DNA of 64,000 bases, from contig NZ_CP050855.1 of NCBI RefSeq assembly GCF_000821185.2, forward strand, positions 186,001 through 250,000, in the 5' to 3' direction. Each line of letters starts with the position of its first letter. Position 1 is the stretch's first letter. Both the position numbers and the translations under genes were made by a program. The notes below the pieces were generated by a model. The model was not told the DNA's origin and made no database searches. It saw only the letters and a program-made list of their open reading frames with translations. Positions 40,502-49,141 of the stretch are shown here, piece by piece. The stretch is from Serratia symbiotica (lineage in GTDB: Bacteria > Pseudomonadota > Gammaproteobacteria > Enterobacterales > Enterobacteriaceae).

Positions 40502-40537
40502 TATACCCGTCATACTGCAAGTTGCCTGTGCGTTAGC
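40502..40537. repeat. Truncated ERIC element
   Basis: ATACCCGTCATACTGCAAG and the following GTTGCCTGTGCGTTAGC are one ERIC end read in reverse. The rest of the element is missing, and an IS256-type end begins about 20 bp further on. Confidence 0.75.
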
Positions 40538-40559
40538 TCCCAGGGATGAGACTGTAAAC

Positions 40560-41000
40560 GAGATTGTGTAATTGCCTATTTTTGATATGTTCACTCCAAC
40601 AGCGGAAACAGGCAAATTATGGACAAAAAGAAACTCAAAGTCCTTGCGGCTGAACTGGTTAAAGGCCTTAAAACTGAAGCCGATCTTAATCAGTTTTCCC
40701 GTATGCTGATGCAGCTTACCGTCGAAACTGTGCTAAATGCTGAGTTAACTGCTCACCTCGGGCACGAGAAAAAACGCCCCCAAAACAGGCTCTAACACCC
40801 GCAACGGCTACTCATCTAAAACGTTGCTCTGTGACGATGGCGAGATTGAACTGAGTACGCCACGCGACCACGAAAACACTTTTGAACCCCAGTTCATAAA
40901 GAAAAATCAGACGCGCATTACGCAGATAGACAGCCAGATTTTATCCCTGTACGCCAAAGGGATGACGACCCGCGAAATCGTCGCCACCTTACACAGAACT
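40560..41000 (+). pseudogene. IS256-family transposase fragment
   Basis: From the ATG at 40619 the reading MDKKKLKVLAAELVKG and TVETVLNAELTAHLGHEK is the usual IS256-family N-terminus. It breaks near 40780, continues in another frame as GYSSKTLLCDDGEIELSTPR and KGMTTREIVATL, and ends abruptly near 41000. The element's left end is about 40560 (GAGATTGTGTAATTGCC). Only the first third of a transposase remains, and it has a frameshift. Confidence 0.85.
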
Positions 41001-41417
41001 GGCGGCTGGCGATGAGTCGTTTTATTATCGAGTTCGGTGACTGCCTGAGCGATCACCTTTAATACAATGGCAGTTACACAGAATCCAGTACAGGCTCTCC
41101 CTTTACTGGCTTTCCTGTGTTCAACTGCCAGTTTTTTCCTGAGCTGCATACGGCTTACACCACGTTCAGGGTCGGTTTTAAGCGCCTTATTCTCCACAAC
41201 AACTTTTTCCGTTGCGAAGTCAGCCCGCGAACACCATTTTTCCCTGTGCATTCGGTGAGTTACAACCGGGTTTTTCCGGTGCATTTTCTGGGTGCTAACT
41301 TTTTGCCCCGGACACGCTACCCCCGTGCATACCGCAGATGATGAAGGCAGATCGCGGCAGGGACGCCGCGCTCTGACCAAGCACACAACCTGCGGAACTC
41401 ACCGAGGTTGAGCTGCT
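41001..41417. other. Unrecognised sequence between IS256 remnant and toxin gene
   Basis: A minus-strand reading of up to 159 codons (41386-40907) includes MHREKWCSRADFATEKVVVE and LKVIAQAVTELDNKT. Its C-terminal part lies antisense to the IS256 fragment, so the full length is not credible. The middle (about 41030-41250) may be a mobile-element or plasmid remnant that I cannot name. Confidence 0.3.
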
Positions 41418-41717
41418 TTACTGACCATCCGGCGATATCTGAGGCCAGCAACGTGCAGTGTGGATCAGCGTTACTATCCACACAAGGTCCCTTTCCTCAT
41501 CCAGTTCGTAGATAAGCCGGTAATGTTCATGCGGAACCCGTTCCCGTGTACCGGCTAGCTGTCCGTTTACGCCCATCAGCGGATGTTCTGCCAGACGTTC
41601 TGCCGCCTCGCTGAACCGCTCATCCAGCTCCACTGCTGCTACAAGGTTTCTTTCTGCCAGGTAATCCCAGATTGCGGTACGGTCCTGTAATGCCTCGTCA
41701 CTCCAGCGTACCTTCAC
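41418..41717 (-). CDS. RelE/ParE-family toxin
   Basis: A 99-residue ParE/RelE-superfamily protein: KVRWSDEALQDRTAIWDYLA is the N-terminal helical hairpin, and VPHEHYRLIYELDEERDLVWI the central sheet. Members act on gyrase or on ribosome-bound mRNA; which target applies here is not visible. It overlaps its antitoxin by 4 bp (ATGA), the usual type II layout. Confidence 0.88.
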   Translation of the reverse strand: MKVRWSDEALQDRTAIWDYLAERNLVAAVELDERFSEAAERLAEHPLMGVNGQLAGTRERVPHEHYRLIYELDEERDLVWIVTLIHTARCWPQISPDGQ

Positions 41718-41992
41718 ATTTTACCTGCCAGCGTTGTCCGGCGTTCCGCGAACAACGCTTCAACGTCTTCGTTACTTGTTCCTTCACCTGATCGGATGGA
41801 TTGTCGTCCTCGCTTGATTTTTTGCACCACCCAGTCATCGTAAGCCTGGCGGTCATTCTGACGCTGGATATATTCCCGCATCAGTTCGCGCATTACCTGA
41901 GAGGCCGGTCTGTGGCTGGCTTTTGCCGCTGCGATAAAACCTTCTCGCAGGGAGTTTTCCAGTTTCATGGTGAACACCGCTTCTTTCGGCAT
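41714..41992 (-). CDS. Ribbon-helix-helix antitoxin (ParD/RelB-like)
   Basis: The partner antitoxin, 92 residues from the ATG at 41992 (MPKEAVFTMKLENSLREGF). The start has a beta strand plus helix-helix DNA-binding fold (HRPASQVMRELMREYI), then an acidic, toxin-binding tail. A partial palindrome with TAATGA and TATCATTA arms lies just upstream (about 42018-42045), a likely autoregulation site. A longer reading from 42043 would include that site and is unlikely. Confidence 0.85.
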   Translation of the reverse strand: MPKEAVFTMKLENSLREGFIAAAKASHRPASQVMRELMREYIQRQNDRQAYDDWVVQKIKRGRQSIRSGEGTSNEDVEALFAERRTTLAGKM

Positions 41993-42042
41993 TATTCTTT
42001 CCTCACTTCTGCCTGAGTAATGACAGAGTATATACCTTATCA

Positions 42043-43008
42043 TTACCTTTCCTCCATAACCTTCAGAGACCCATCCTCCCGCTGCTCCGCAGGATGCGTA
42101 CTGGCGGAATGCGTTGATTCAACACTCCGGTGGTTCAGCATCGCCTGTATCCAGCGCAGATCCGCACCGTTCTCCAGCATCTGCGTTACCATTGCGTGCC
42201 GGAACAGGTGGCAGCTTCCCTTGTCGGTACCAGCATCTCTGATATAGGGAACGACCGCGTTGGTAATGCTATTGGCTGTCAGCCCTGCGATACCGTCTTT
42301 CGCCAGGAACAGCACATCACTGTTGGGCATATGCACCCACTGAGGCCGCACTGTGTACTGGTAACGCCGAACTCACAGGCCCGTACGCCTATCGGAATCA
42401 ACCGATCTTTTCGTCCTTTTCCCTGGCGGATGGATCATCACCGTACCCTGTGCGTGATTGATGCTGTGTAACCTCAGTCTCGCCAGTTCTGCACGGCGCA
42501 TTCCGGTACTGTAAAGCACTTCCAGCATGGCGCGGTCACGTAACCCTTTCACCGTGTTGATATCGGGCCACGCCAGTAGTTGCGCCACCTCAACGACACT
42601 CAGGACATCTTTTGGCAACCGTTCACCCTGTTTGGGGCGTTCCAGATCGGCGGCGGGATTGGACAACAACCAATGGCGGTGGGTTAACCAGCTCAAGAAG
42701 GCTTTCAGGGTGTTAAGGTGATTGCACTGCGTGGAGACACTCAACGGGTCACCGTTCGGTTTCCGCTGGTGATACAACTGCCGTTGGTGCTGTTCGAGTA
42801 TGGGTAATGTGATGCTTTGCGCTTGCTCCAGTTCCCGTTCTTTACTGCATGACAGGAACCGGCCCAGTTGGTGCTTATGACCGCGCAGATTATGCTGGTT
42901 GTGTTCATGCAGCCATGCCAGATATTGCACCATCCAATACGCCAACCCACCATGCGGGCCGCGCCCGGTTTGTAGCACGGTAGCGCGGCGTTTATCGCGG
43001 AGTCCCAT
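42043..43008 (-). pseudogene. Tyrosine recombinase/integrase, frameshifted
   Basis: The first part (43008 to 42373) has the N-terminal SAM-like domain (YLAWLHEHNQHNLRGHKHQL) and the first catalytic Arg in STGMRRAELARLRL. The reading is lost near 42380. The rest continues in another frame with CHLFRHAMVTQMLENGADL and IQAMLNHRSVEST. The tyrosine nucleophile region is missing: after LNHRSVEST the usual QIYTH is absent. The gene lies 76 bp downstream of the primase/ATPase remnant on the same strand and is probably from the same mobile element. Confidence 0.85.
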
Positions 43009-43084
43009 GATTTACCCTCCATGTTGACCAGGGGCCGCGGCAGCAGCAGCCCGATTATTTTTTCCCTTTATTACGGCATTTCCC

Positions 43085-44792
43085 TCAGGGAAGACTTGCC
43101 CCCATCAACCCCTTGTGCCATCGGGCTAGAAGCGGTTTTCCGTTCCCTGACCTGGGGCAAACTTGGCCCAGACTTGATACAGACTCGCTTTCCTCTGCCC
43201 CAGACTTGCGCTTGCTGCTTGCGTGCTCATCCACATCAAGCAGGCCACACAGGTGCAGCCCGTCAGCCTGCGCACCGTCATACAACAGTTCGTACTGCAA
43301 TAGATGCCCACGGTTACCCCCGTGTACCAGCAGGTACTCCATCTCAACCAACCGCAGACAATGATTTTTTAGTTGGCTGTCGCTCCAGTGCAGCGCGTCG
43401 CGGATATCACGCCGGGTAAAGCGCACCTCCGCAGGTTGGCAGTGCTGCCGCTCCTCCATCCCCGTCACCATGTCCTGTATCAGCACCAACAGCTTGCGCG
43501 TCTGTGGCGGCATTTCATCCAGGGTGCGCCCCAACACTTCATGTGCCAGCCGGTTGGCCAGCTCGATGTCGCTTGTCTCCACCTCGATATACTCGATAAC
43601 GCTACCGCAATGTGCCACCCGTTTCACTTCCCGCTGGTACTGGTGCAGCAGCGCTATCGACTGTATCAACGTCAGGTGCTTCATGTGGTCGCGCCGGGTA
43701 GGCGTTTTGTCGCTCAGGAAGGTAAGCTGATGTGCGAACGGATTGACCACTTTTATTGGCCGCAACAGCCGCTGCGCGTTCTGGTGTAACCGGGTCAGAT
43801 AGCCTTTTTCACTCACCGCCAGCAACCCTTCCAGCGTCTGGCCGTGGCGCTGCATGGCGTGTATCGCCTGTGTCTGCTCCCGCGATTCGTTTACCGTCCG
43901 TACCAGGCAGCGGTTTAACAGTTCTTCATCAACATCGATGGCGGTGGTGGTCAGCATCACCAGGCCTTGCACCTTGTATTCCCGCGTCACCAGTTCGCCG
44001 TTCGATTCGTCCTTGCCGGTGCTGGCGATTTTCAGCTCCCCGTCCGACTGCAACAGCTTCAACGCATAGGCCGCTTGTCGAACACCTGCTTCTTCGGCGA
44101 TAGCCAATATCTTGTGTTGCAGCGAGGTTTCCCCTAGGTAATACAGGCTCTGCCCAGTCATGGCGCTGCACTGGATGCGTTCTTCTTCCGGTATCAGCCC
44201 CAACACCGCATCCATCAACGAGGATTTCCCCGCCGCCGAGCTGCTCTGTATCAGCACCGCCAAGGGTTTATCCAACTTGCGCGAGGTGGCTGCCAGATAC
44301 CCGGTGAGCAGGTTCGAGGATTCCCCCACTACGCCACAGGTGGCCAGGTTATTCACCACCCGTTCGGCCAGATTGGGGGATTTCAGCAGCTCAAGCGCGG
44401 CGCTTTCATCCTCCGCACTCAGTGCCACAACGGAGGGCGTATCCTGCTCCACTGCCTGCCGTGCCTCGTCCTGCTTCTGCTCCAGCGACAGCAGCAACCG
44501 AGGGCGCTCCCGCCAGTTCCCGAAGCCGTACCAGGGTTTGCGGGAAGGTCAGCCGTTCAGTGTGTTGCAGCCAGTCCAGCACCGATCCCGCTGCCCCACA
44601 GCCGAAGTAGTGATAGAGATTCTTGGCTGGGGAGATCACGCAGGAAGGCGTTTTCTCCCGATGGAACGGGCATAGGCAGGTGTAGCCGTCTTTGCCGTGC
44701 TTTTTGAACGAGTGGCCTTGTGATTCGGCGACCTTCAGCAACGACACATCGCGCTTCAACTGCTCCAGCTCTGCCGGGGTCATTCTGCCCAT
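43085..44792 (-). pseudogene. Mobile-element CHC2 primase fused to ATPase part (left copy, frameshifted)
   Basis: The 5' part (44792 to about 44500) encodes a DnaG-type zinc finger: [15 protein letters not shown] and FGCGAAGSVLDWLQ. The 3' part (44497-43085) is in another frame and encodes an ATPase with P-loop SSSAAGKSSLMDAV, LLTTTAIDVDEELLNRC and a winged-helix-like tail (RRDIRDALHWSDSQLKNHC). The two meet at CGGTTGCTGC, a sequence also present at the corresponding point of the right copy, so a microhomology deletion removed the middle (including any Toprim core). A complete gene would be a primase-helicase as used by mobile elements for their own replication. Confidence 0.75.
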
Positions 44793-44840
44793 TCCGCTGC
44801 TCCTTTAAAAAACCGGTCAAGATTCTATTGTGAGTTATTT

Positions 44841-44857
44841 TAGTATCCGATATGCTA
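44841..44857. promoter_or_regulatory. Candidate XRE operator, left copy
   Basis: TAGTATCCGATATGCTA is nearly palindromic and lies in the 98 bp between the divergent primase and XRE genes, where an XRE regulator would control both directions. The same sequence is at 46045-46061. Confidence 0.45.
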
Positions 44858-44890
44858 TCATTGCCAAGCACATTTTATACGGAGGTTAAG

Positions 44891-45268
44891 ATGACAGGAT
44901 TGTTCTCTCATTGGTTGATGTCCATGAGCGTTTCCACACGTTTAGCCTATATCCGTAAGAGTAAAGGTTTGACCCAGCAGGCACTGGCCGATGCTATCGG
45001 TTTGCACGTCACGCAGATTAAGCGATACGAAGCTGGAACCTCTCAGCCTTCTCTTGAAGCGATTAAGAAGATTGTGCAGACCCTACGCGTTACCACTGAT
45101 TCACTGATATTCGATGAAGGGGAACTGGCTCCCGATGCTGACCTGGCGTTGCAGTTTCAGGCTATTTCCGGCATGGCACCGGAACAGCAACAGGTTATCA
45201 AGCAACTGCTGGAAGGGATGATTATCAAGTATGAAGCAGAACGATGGTCATCGAAGATGAAGGGATAA
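44891..45268 (+). CDS. XRE-family transcriptional regulator (left copy)
   Basis: A 125-residue Cro/CI-type regulator. The helix-turn-helix is RLAYIRKSKGLTQQALADAI, then LHVTQIKRYEAGTSQPS. A C-terminal helix (APEQQQVIKQLLEGMIIKYE) likely dimerises. The ATG at 44891 has a perfect GGAGG 5 bases upstream; an earlier in-frame start at 44852 overlaps the operator. It differs from the right copy by Val instead of Ala in KKIVQTLRV. It is intact, but the gene it should control downstream is truncated. Confidence 0.88.
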   Translation: MTGLFSHWLMSMSVSTRLAYIRKSKGLTQQALADAIGLHVTQIKRYEAGTSQPSLEAIKKIVQTLRVTTDSLIFDEGELAPDADLALQFQAISGMAPEQQQVIKQLLEGMIIKYEAERWSSKMKG

Positions 45269-45344
45269 CACTGGATTTAGCGCAGTAACAACAGGTTGCA
45301 CCCTGCTGTCACTGCTAACCACAACAACTAGTTAGGCGTTGATT

Positions 45345-45443
45345 ATGGCTGAGCAACATCATAAGTCAGAATCCGTCACCCCCCAAGCTCGCAAGTGCGT
45401 TGTCGGCTTCGGTATCCCGCAGTCGCTTACCCTCCTTGCTTGA
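45345..45443 (+). pseudogene. SymE-like gene, truncated (left copy)
   Basis: The first 22 codons (MAEQHHKSESVTPQARKCVV...) match the intact gene at 46549. At 45409 the sequence jumps into antisense primase DNA, and the frame ends after 11 further codons. This is the duplication junction. Confidence 0.85.
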
Positions 45444-45996
45444 GGTGGGTGGCAACACCCCGGCTTCACCACTGATGCCATGCGCCCCGGCATACCCCAG
45501 CCGGAAGTGGCTCACCAACTCGGGATGCGTGAGGCCACGGTTGACCAGCCATTGCTGCGCCTCCGGGGAGGCCAGCAACTGCTGGTGATAGAAGTCGAGC
45601 ACCTGGTTAAGCAGCGCCTGGCCGTCATCGTCCAGGTCGGCGACCGCTGGCGGCGAAGCAGGAACAGGGGCAGCGGTGTCAGCCGCAGCAACCGAGGGCG
45701 CTCCTGCCAGTTCCCGAAGCCGTACCAGGGTTTGCGGGAAGGTCAGCCGTTTAGTGTGTTGCAGCCAGCCCAGCCCAGCCCAGCACCGCTCCCGCTGCCC
45801 CACAGCCGAAGCAGTGATAGAGATTCTTGGCAGGGGAGATCACGCAGGAAGGCGTTTTCTCCCGATGGAACGGGCATAGGCAGGTGTAGCCGTCTTTGCC
45901 GTGCTTTTTGAACGAGTGGCCTTGTGATTCGGCGACCTTCAGCAACGACACATCGCGCTTCAACTGCTCCAGCTCTGCCGGGGTCATTCTGCCCAT
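45409..45996 (-). pseudogene. CHC2 primase fragment (right copy, frameshifted)
   Basis: The zinc-finger part (from 45996) is nearly identical to the left copy ([25 protein letters not shown]). It then loses frame at a CCCAG pentamer tract (about 45763-45788) that has two more repeat units (+10 bp) than the left copy. Beyond, the correct frame gives a part lost from the left copy: VLDFYHQQLLASPEAQQWLV and RGLTHPELVSHFRLGYA, the usual start of the DnaG-type catalytic core. It ends at the duplication junction. Confidence 0.8.
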
Positions 45997-46044
45997 TCCG
46001 CTGCTCCTTTAAAAAACCGGTCAAGATTCTATTGTGAGTTATTT

Positions 46045-46061
46045 TAGTATCCGATATGCTA
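46045..46061. promoter_or_regulatory. Candidate XRE operator, right copy
   Basis: TAGTATCCGATATGCTA lies between the divergent primase fragment and the XRE gene, identical to the left copy. Binding by the adjacent XRE protein is inferred from position and symmetry only. Confidence 0.45.
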
Positions 46062-46094
46062 TCATTGCCAAGCACACTTTATACGGAGGTTAAG

Positions 46095-46472
46095 ATGACG
46101 GGATTGTTCTCTCATTGGTTGATGTCCATGAGCGTTTCCACACGTTTAGCCTATATCCGTAAGAGTAAAGGTTTGACCCAGCAGGCACTGGCCGATGCTA
46201 TCGGTTTGCACGTCACGCAGATTAAGCGATACGAAGCTGGAACCTCTCAGCCTTCTCTTGAAGCGATTAAGAAGATTGCGCAGACCCTACGCGTTACCAC
46301 TGATTCACTGATATTCGATGAAGGGGAACTGGCTCCCGATGCTGACCTGGCGTTGCAGTTTCAGGCTATTTCCGGCATGGCTCCGGAACAGCAACAGGTT
46401 ATCAAGCAACTGCTGGAAGGGATGATTATCAAGTATGAAGCAGAACGATGGTCATCGAAGATGAAGGGATAA
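46095..46472 (+). CDS. XRE-family transcriptional regulator (right copy)
   Basis: A 125-residue regulator almost identical to that at 44891, with the same GGAGG site, the same helix-turn-helix and KKIAQTLRV. It is followed after 76 bp by two coupled SymE-like genes on the same strand, so it probably controls them and, through the divergent operator, the primase gene. Confidence 0.9.
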   Translation: MTGLFSHWLMSMSVSTRLAYIRKSKGLTQQALADAIGLHVTQIKRYEAGTSQPSLEAIKKIAQTLRVTTDSLIFDEGELAPDADLALQFQAISGMAPEQQQVIKQLLEGMIIKYEAERWSSKMKG

Positions 46473-46484
46473 CACTGGATTTAG

Positions 46485-46519
46485 CGCAGTAACAACAGGT
46501 TGCACCCTGCTGTCACTGC
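46485..46519 (+). promoter_or_regulatory. Hairpin in the XRE-SymE spacer
   Basis: GCAGT and ACTGC form outer arms, with CAGG/CCTG inside, between the XRE stop and the SymE-like start. It could be an attenuator, an RNA-processing site or an operator. The same sequence is at 45281-45315. Confidence 0.4.
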
Positions 46520-46548
46520 TAACCACAACAACTAGGTAGGCGTTGATT

Positions 46549-46773
46549 ATGGCTGAGCAACATCATAAGTCAGAACCCGTCACCCCCCAAGCTCGCAAGT
46601 GCGTTGTCGGCTACCGCCCCAACGGCGGCAAGCCGAACCCGACGCCACAACTGACCCTCAAGGGGCGTTGGTTGGAGCCACTCGGTTTTACCTCCGGGCA
46701 GAAAATCGAGGTGTTCACCGAACCGGGGAAGCTGATTATCCGCATCGAGCCAACCCCGGAGGACGCCGCATGA
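46549..46773 (+). CDS. SymE-like (AbrB/MazE-fold) protein
   Basis: A 74-residue protein of the SymE family. Its core PQLTLKGRWLEPLGFTSGQK and the following strand EVFTEPGKLIIRIEP match SymE, an SOS-induced AbrB-fold protein that acts as a toxin in E. coli and is held back by an antisense RNA (SymR). Here there is no LexA box, and the gene sits in an XRE-led operon. The ATG at 46549 is preferred to a TTG two codons upstream. The next gene overlaps it by 4 bp. Whether it is a toxin is not shown by sequence. Confidence 0.82.
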   Translation: MAEQHHKSEPVTPQARKCVVGYRPNGGKPNPTPQLTLKGRWLEPLGFTSGQKIEVFTEPGKLIIRIEPTPEDAA

Positions 46774-47114
46774 ACATCACCTTTACCCCTGAACCGATCC
46801 CGGAGCTGACGCTGGCAGGCGCTACGCTGGCCGAGCTGGGTTTTATCCCCGGAGCACCCTTCCAGCTTACGCTGCGGCCCGATGGGCTGTGGATCACCCC
46901 CGTCACCGATGAGGCCACCTGGGAAGCACTCTGTGAGGCCAGCCAACACCGCCCGGATCTGGGTGCGGACTGGGTACGGGAGAACGGTGAACTGATCATC
47001 GGTGGGGATTGGTTGAGTGAGTCCGGGATCACCGATGCTGAGCAACTGGAGATCATCGCCGCACCCGGTGTGATCCGGGTGCAGCGGCGGGAGGATGAGG
47101 TTTTGGGGGCATAA
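46770..47114 (+). CDS. Protein with two SymE-like units, coupled to the SymE-like gene
   Basis: A 114-residue protein starting at the ATGA overlap (46770). Two segments repeat the pattern of the upstream protein: LTLAGATLAELGFIPGAPF (near residue 13) and LIIGGDWLSESGITDAEQL (near residue 75), each followed by a closing strand (DGLWITPV, PGVIRVQRR). Between them is a Glu/Trp-rich linker. I infer a tandem AbrB-fold protein that could pair with the single-unit partner, perhaps as an antitoxin or a co-regulator. I know no named family for it. Confidence 0.75.
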   Translation: MNITFTPEPIPELTLAGATLAELGFIPGAPFQLTLRPDGLWITPVTDEATWEALCEASQHRPDLGADWVRENGELIIGGDWLSESGITDAEQLEIIAAPGVIRVQRREDEVLGA

Positions 47115-47144
47115 AAGCAAAGATCCCGAGTCTGTCCCTAAATT

Positions 47145-48310
47145 TGTAGTAGCTCTTACTTGAACTGACCTCTCTTGTTGTATATAAAAAATACCAGAGA
47201 GGTGAAAAATGAATCAGACAGCAAAAATCATTAAACCTAAACTCGGTTTGTGAGAACTGGCACGACAACTGGGTAATGTTCGGGAAGCCTGTAAAATTAT
47301 GGGCTACAGCAGAGACCGCTACTATCGTTTCAAAACGCTTTACGAACAAGGTGGCGAGTTGGCGCTACAGGAAATCAGTCGTAAAAAACCTATCGAAAAA
47401 AATCGTGTTGAAGCTCATATCGAACAAGCCGTCGTAAATATGGCCTATGAATTCCCCGCTTATGGCTAGCACCGTGTCGCCAAGGAATACTGATTTCAGG
47501 CAGCGGGGTTCGTTCTGTTTGGTGACGATATGATTTGGAATGCTTTAAAAAGCGGCTCACTGCGTTGGAAACCAAGATGGCTCAGGAGGGCGGTGTTCTC
47601 ACCGAGGCTCAGTTGCAGGCACTGGAGCAAGCTAAATCCCAACGAGAAGCTCACGGTGAAATAGAGACACAGTACCCAGGCTATCTGGGTGCACAAGACA
47701 CCTATTATGTCGGCAATATCAAAGGGATTGGCAGAATTTATCAGCAAACCTTTATTGATACTTATAGCCGTGTTGCTGTTGCCAAAGTCTATACCGAGAA
47801 GAATGCATTGATTGCCGCAGAAATGCTCAATGAGCAAGTGTTGCCGTTCTTTGATGAGCAAGGGATAGCGTTGTTACGGATATTGACTGATCGCGGGACG
47901 GCGTTCTGTGGCAAAAAAGAGAGTCATGCGTTTGAATTATATTTGAATATTGAAGATATCGAGCATACACGACCCCAGGCTTACAGCCCGCAGACAAACG
48001 GCATCTGTGAAGGGTTTCACAAGACAATGAAAACGGAATGCTACGATGTCATGTATCGCCGTAAGATTTACCGTAAATCTGATGAAATCCAGCGAGAACT
48101 CAGCCAATGGCTCTATTTTTACAACCGTGAGCGCCCCATTCATGACGATACTGTTATGGAAAAACGCCTTGGCAGACTTGGGAAAGCAGCAAGGGTTTGG
48201 CGAAAGAAAAGCAACTTGAGAGTTTATTTATCGCATCGGACAGTCAGACTCAACTGACAAATTTGGGTCTGAAAAATGAGTGAATGTCAGATTAAGTTTG
48301 AGCTACTACA
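47145..48310 (+). mobile_element. IS481-type insertion sequence, degraded
   Basis: The ends are inverted repeats: TGTAGTAGCTCTTACTTGA at the left and, in reverse complement, TGTAGTAGCTCAAACTTAA at the right, with TGT/ACA tips typical of IS481. The length is 1166 bp. The transposase is broken. It is inserted right beside the ssb terminator. Confidence 0.8.
47209..48257 (+). pseudogene. IS481-type transposase, broken
   Basis: The reading starts MNQTAKIIKPKLGL and meets a stop, then continues [20 protein letters not shown] (helix-turn-helix), with further stops near 47467-47492 and a frameshift near 47530. The catalytic core is intact from 47535: FIDTYSRVAVAKVYTEKNAL, ILTDRGTAFCGK, and SPQTNGICEGFHKTMKTE (the DDE residues). 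At least three inactivating changes indicate an old, immobile copy. Confidence 0.85.
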
Positions 48311-48311
48311 G

Positions 48312-48348
48312 AATGAAAAAGCGCCAGTTAAACTGGCGCTTTTTCATT
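48312..48348. terminator. Bidirectional rho-independent terminator at the ssb end
   Basis: A strong, perfect stem AAAAAGCGCCAGTT / ACTGGCGCTTTTT has an AA loop and A/T runs on both sides. It lies about 110 bp after the ssb stop and 2 bp from the IS481-type end. Confidence 0.88.
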
Positions 48349-48458
48349 AGGAAATCGCATAGATAGCTTCGCGACAGGCACCTTAACCGTGGCCGAGTAG
48401 AGTAGGCCTCTGGTTGAAAGTCATCTACCTGCAAGTAATCGAGCAGCTTTTATGTCAT

Positions 48459-48980
48459 TCAAAACGGAATATCGTCATCAAAGTCTATTGGCGGTTCATT
48501 GCTGCTGGCCACGGGGGCATTGTTCTGTGCTGGGCGCTCCTGCTGGCCACCGCTGAACGCGTTGCCACTCTGCGGTTGCTGGGGCTGACCCCAACCACCC
48601 TGACCACCGCCTGCTGGAGCGCCGCCGCCCTGGCGACCGCCCAGCATCTGCATGGTGCCACCAATATTAACCACCACTTCGGTGGTGTATTTTTCTACGC
48701 CGGCCTGATCGGTCCATTTGCGCGTCTGAAGGGAGCCTTCGATATACACCTGCGAACCTTTGCGCAGATATTCGCCCGCCACTTCGGCCACCTTGCCGAA
48801 CAACACCACACGGTGCCACTCGGTTTTTTCTTTCTGTTCGCCAGTTGTCTTGTCACGCCAGCTTTCGGAGGTCGCCAAGGTAATGTTGGCCACTGCCCCC
48901 CCATTCGGCATGTAACGAACTTCTGGATCCTGGCCCAGATTCCCGACCAGAATTACTTTATTTATGCCTCTGCTGGCCAT
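48459..48980 (-). CDS. ssb: Single-stranded DNA-binding protein
   Basis: SSB coats single-stranded DNA and recruits repair and replication partners. The 173-residue product has the OB fold ([40 protein letters not shown]), a Gly/Gln/Pro-rich linker, and the partner-binding tail DFDDDIPF. The ATG at 48980 has GGGAG upstream. It is divergent from uvrA across a region with a LexA box. Confidence 0.98.
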   Translation of the reverse strand: MASRGINKVILVGNLGQDPEVRYMPNGGAVANITLATSESWRDKTTGEQKEKTEWHRVVLFGKVAEVAGEYLRKGSQVYIEGSLQTRKWTDQAGVEKYTTEVVVNIGGTMQMLGGRQGGGAPAGGGQGGWGQPQQPQSGNAFSGGQQERPAQNNAPVASSNEPPIDFDDDIPF

Positions 48981-49125
48981 GAGCACTCTCCCGATGATTG
49001 ATTCTTATACAGCATAAGCGAATAAGTCTAACACGATGAGTCTAAAACCACACTCGTGTAGGTTATGCGTTTTGCGTTTTGCATTCCGCAATTGTCTTTC
49101 CAACCGGCCTAGTTACATTCGTATA

Positions 49126-49141
49126 CTGGATATTAACTCAG
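49126..49141. promoter_or_regulatory. LexA (SOS) box between ssb and uvrA
   Basis: CTGGATATTAACTCAG fits the CTG-N10-CAG rule. In E. coli the ssb-uvrA divergent region carries a LexA box, so control of uvrA (and part of ssb) is expected. It lies about 120 bp before the uvrA start. Confidence 0.7.

Larger units (their letters stand above)
44491..45408. repeat. Direct repeat, left copy (primase start - XRE - SymE start)
   Basis: This 918-bp segment is almost identical to 45685-46612 (928 bp). The offset is 1204 bp over most of its length and 1194 bp at the left, because of a 10-bp expansion in the right copy. It holds the primase 5' end, the shared promoter region, the XRE gene and the first 22 codons of the SymE-like gene. 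Confidence 0.9.
45685..46612. repeat. Direct repeat, right copy
   Basis: This is the 928-bp partner of 44491-45408. Its right end runs into the intact SymE-like gene, so it is the parental arrangement on that side. The only length difference is the pentamer expansion near 45770. Confidence 0.9.

Noticed and set aside
44160..44675. Plus-strand readings of 130-220 codons opposite primase, metE, ftsY and uvrD
   Set aside because: These are long antisense frames caused by GC-biased third positions of the real genes; none has a domain.
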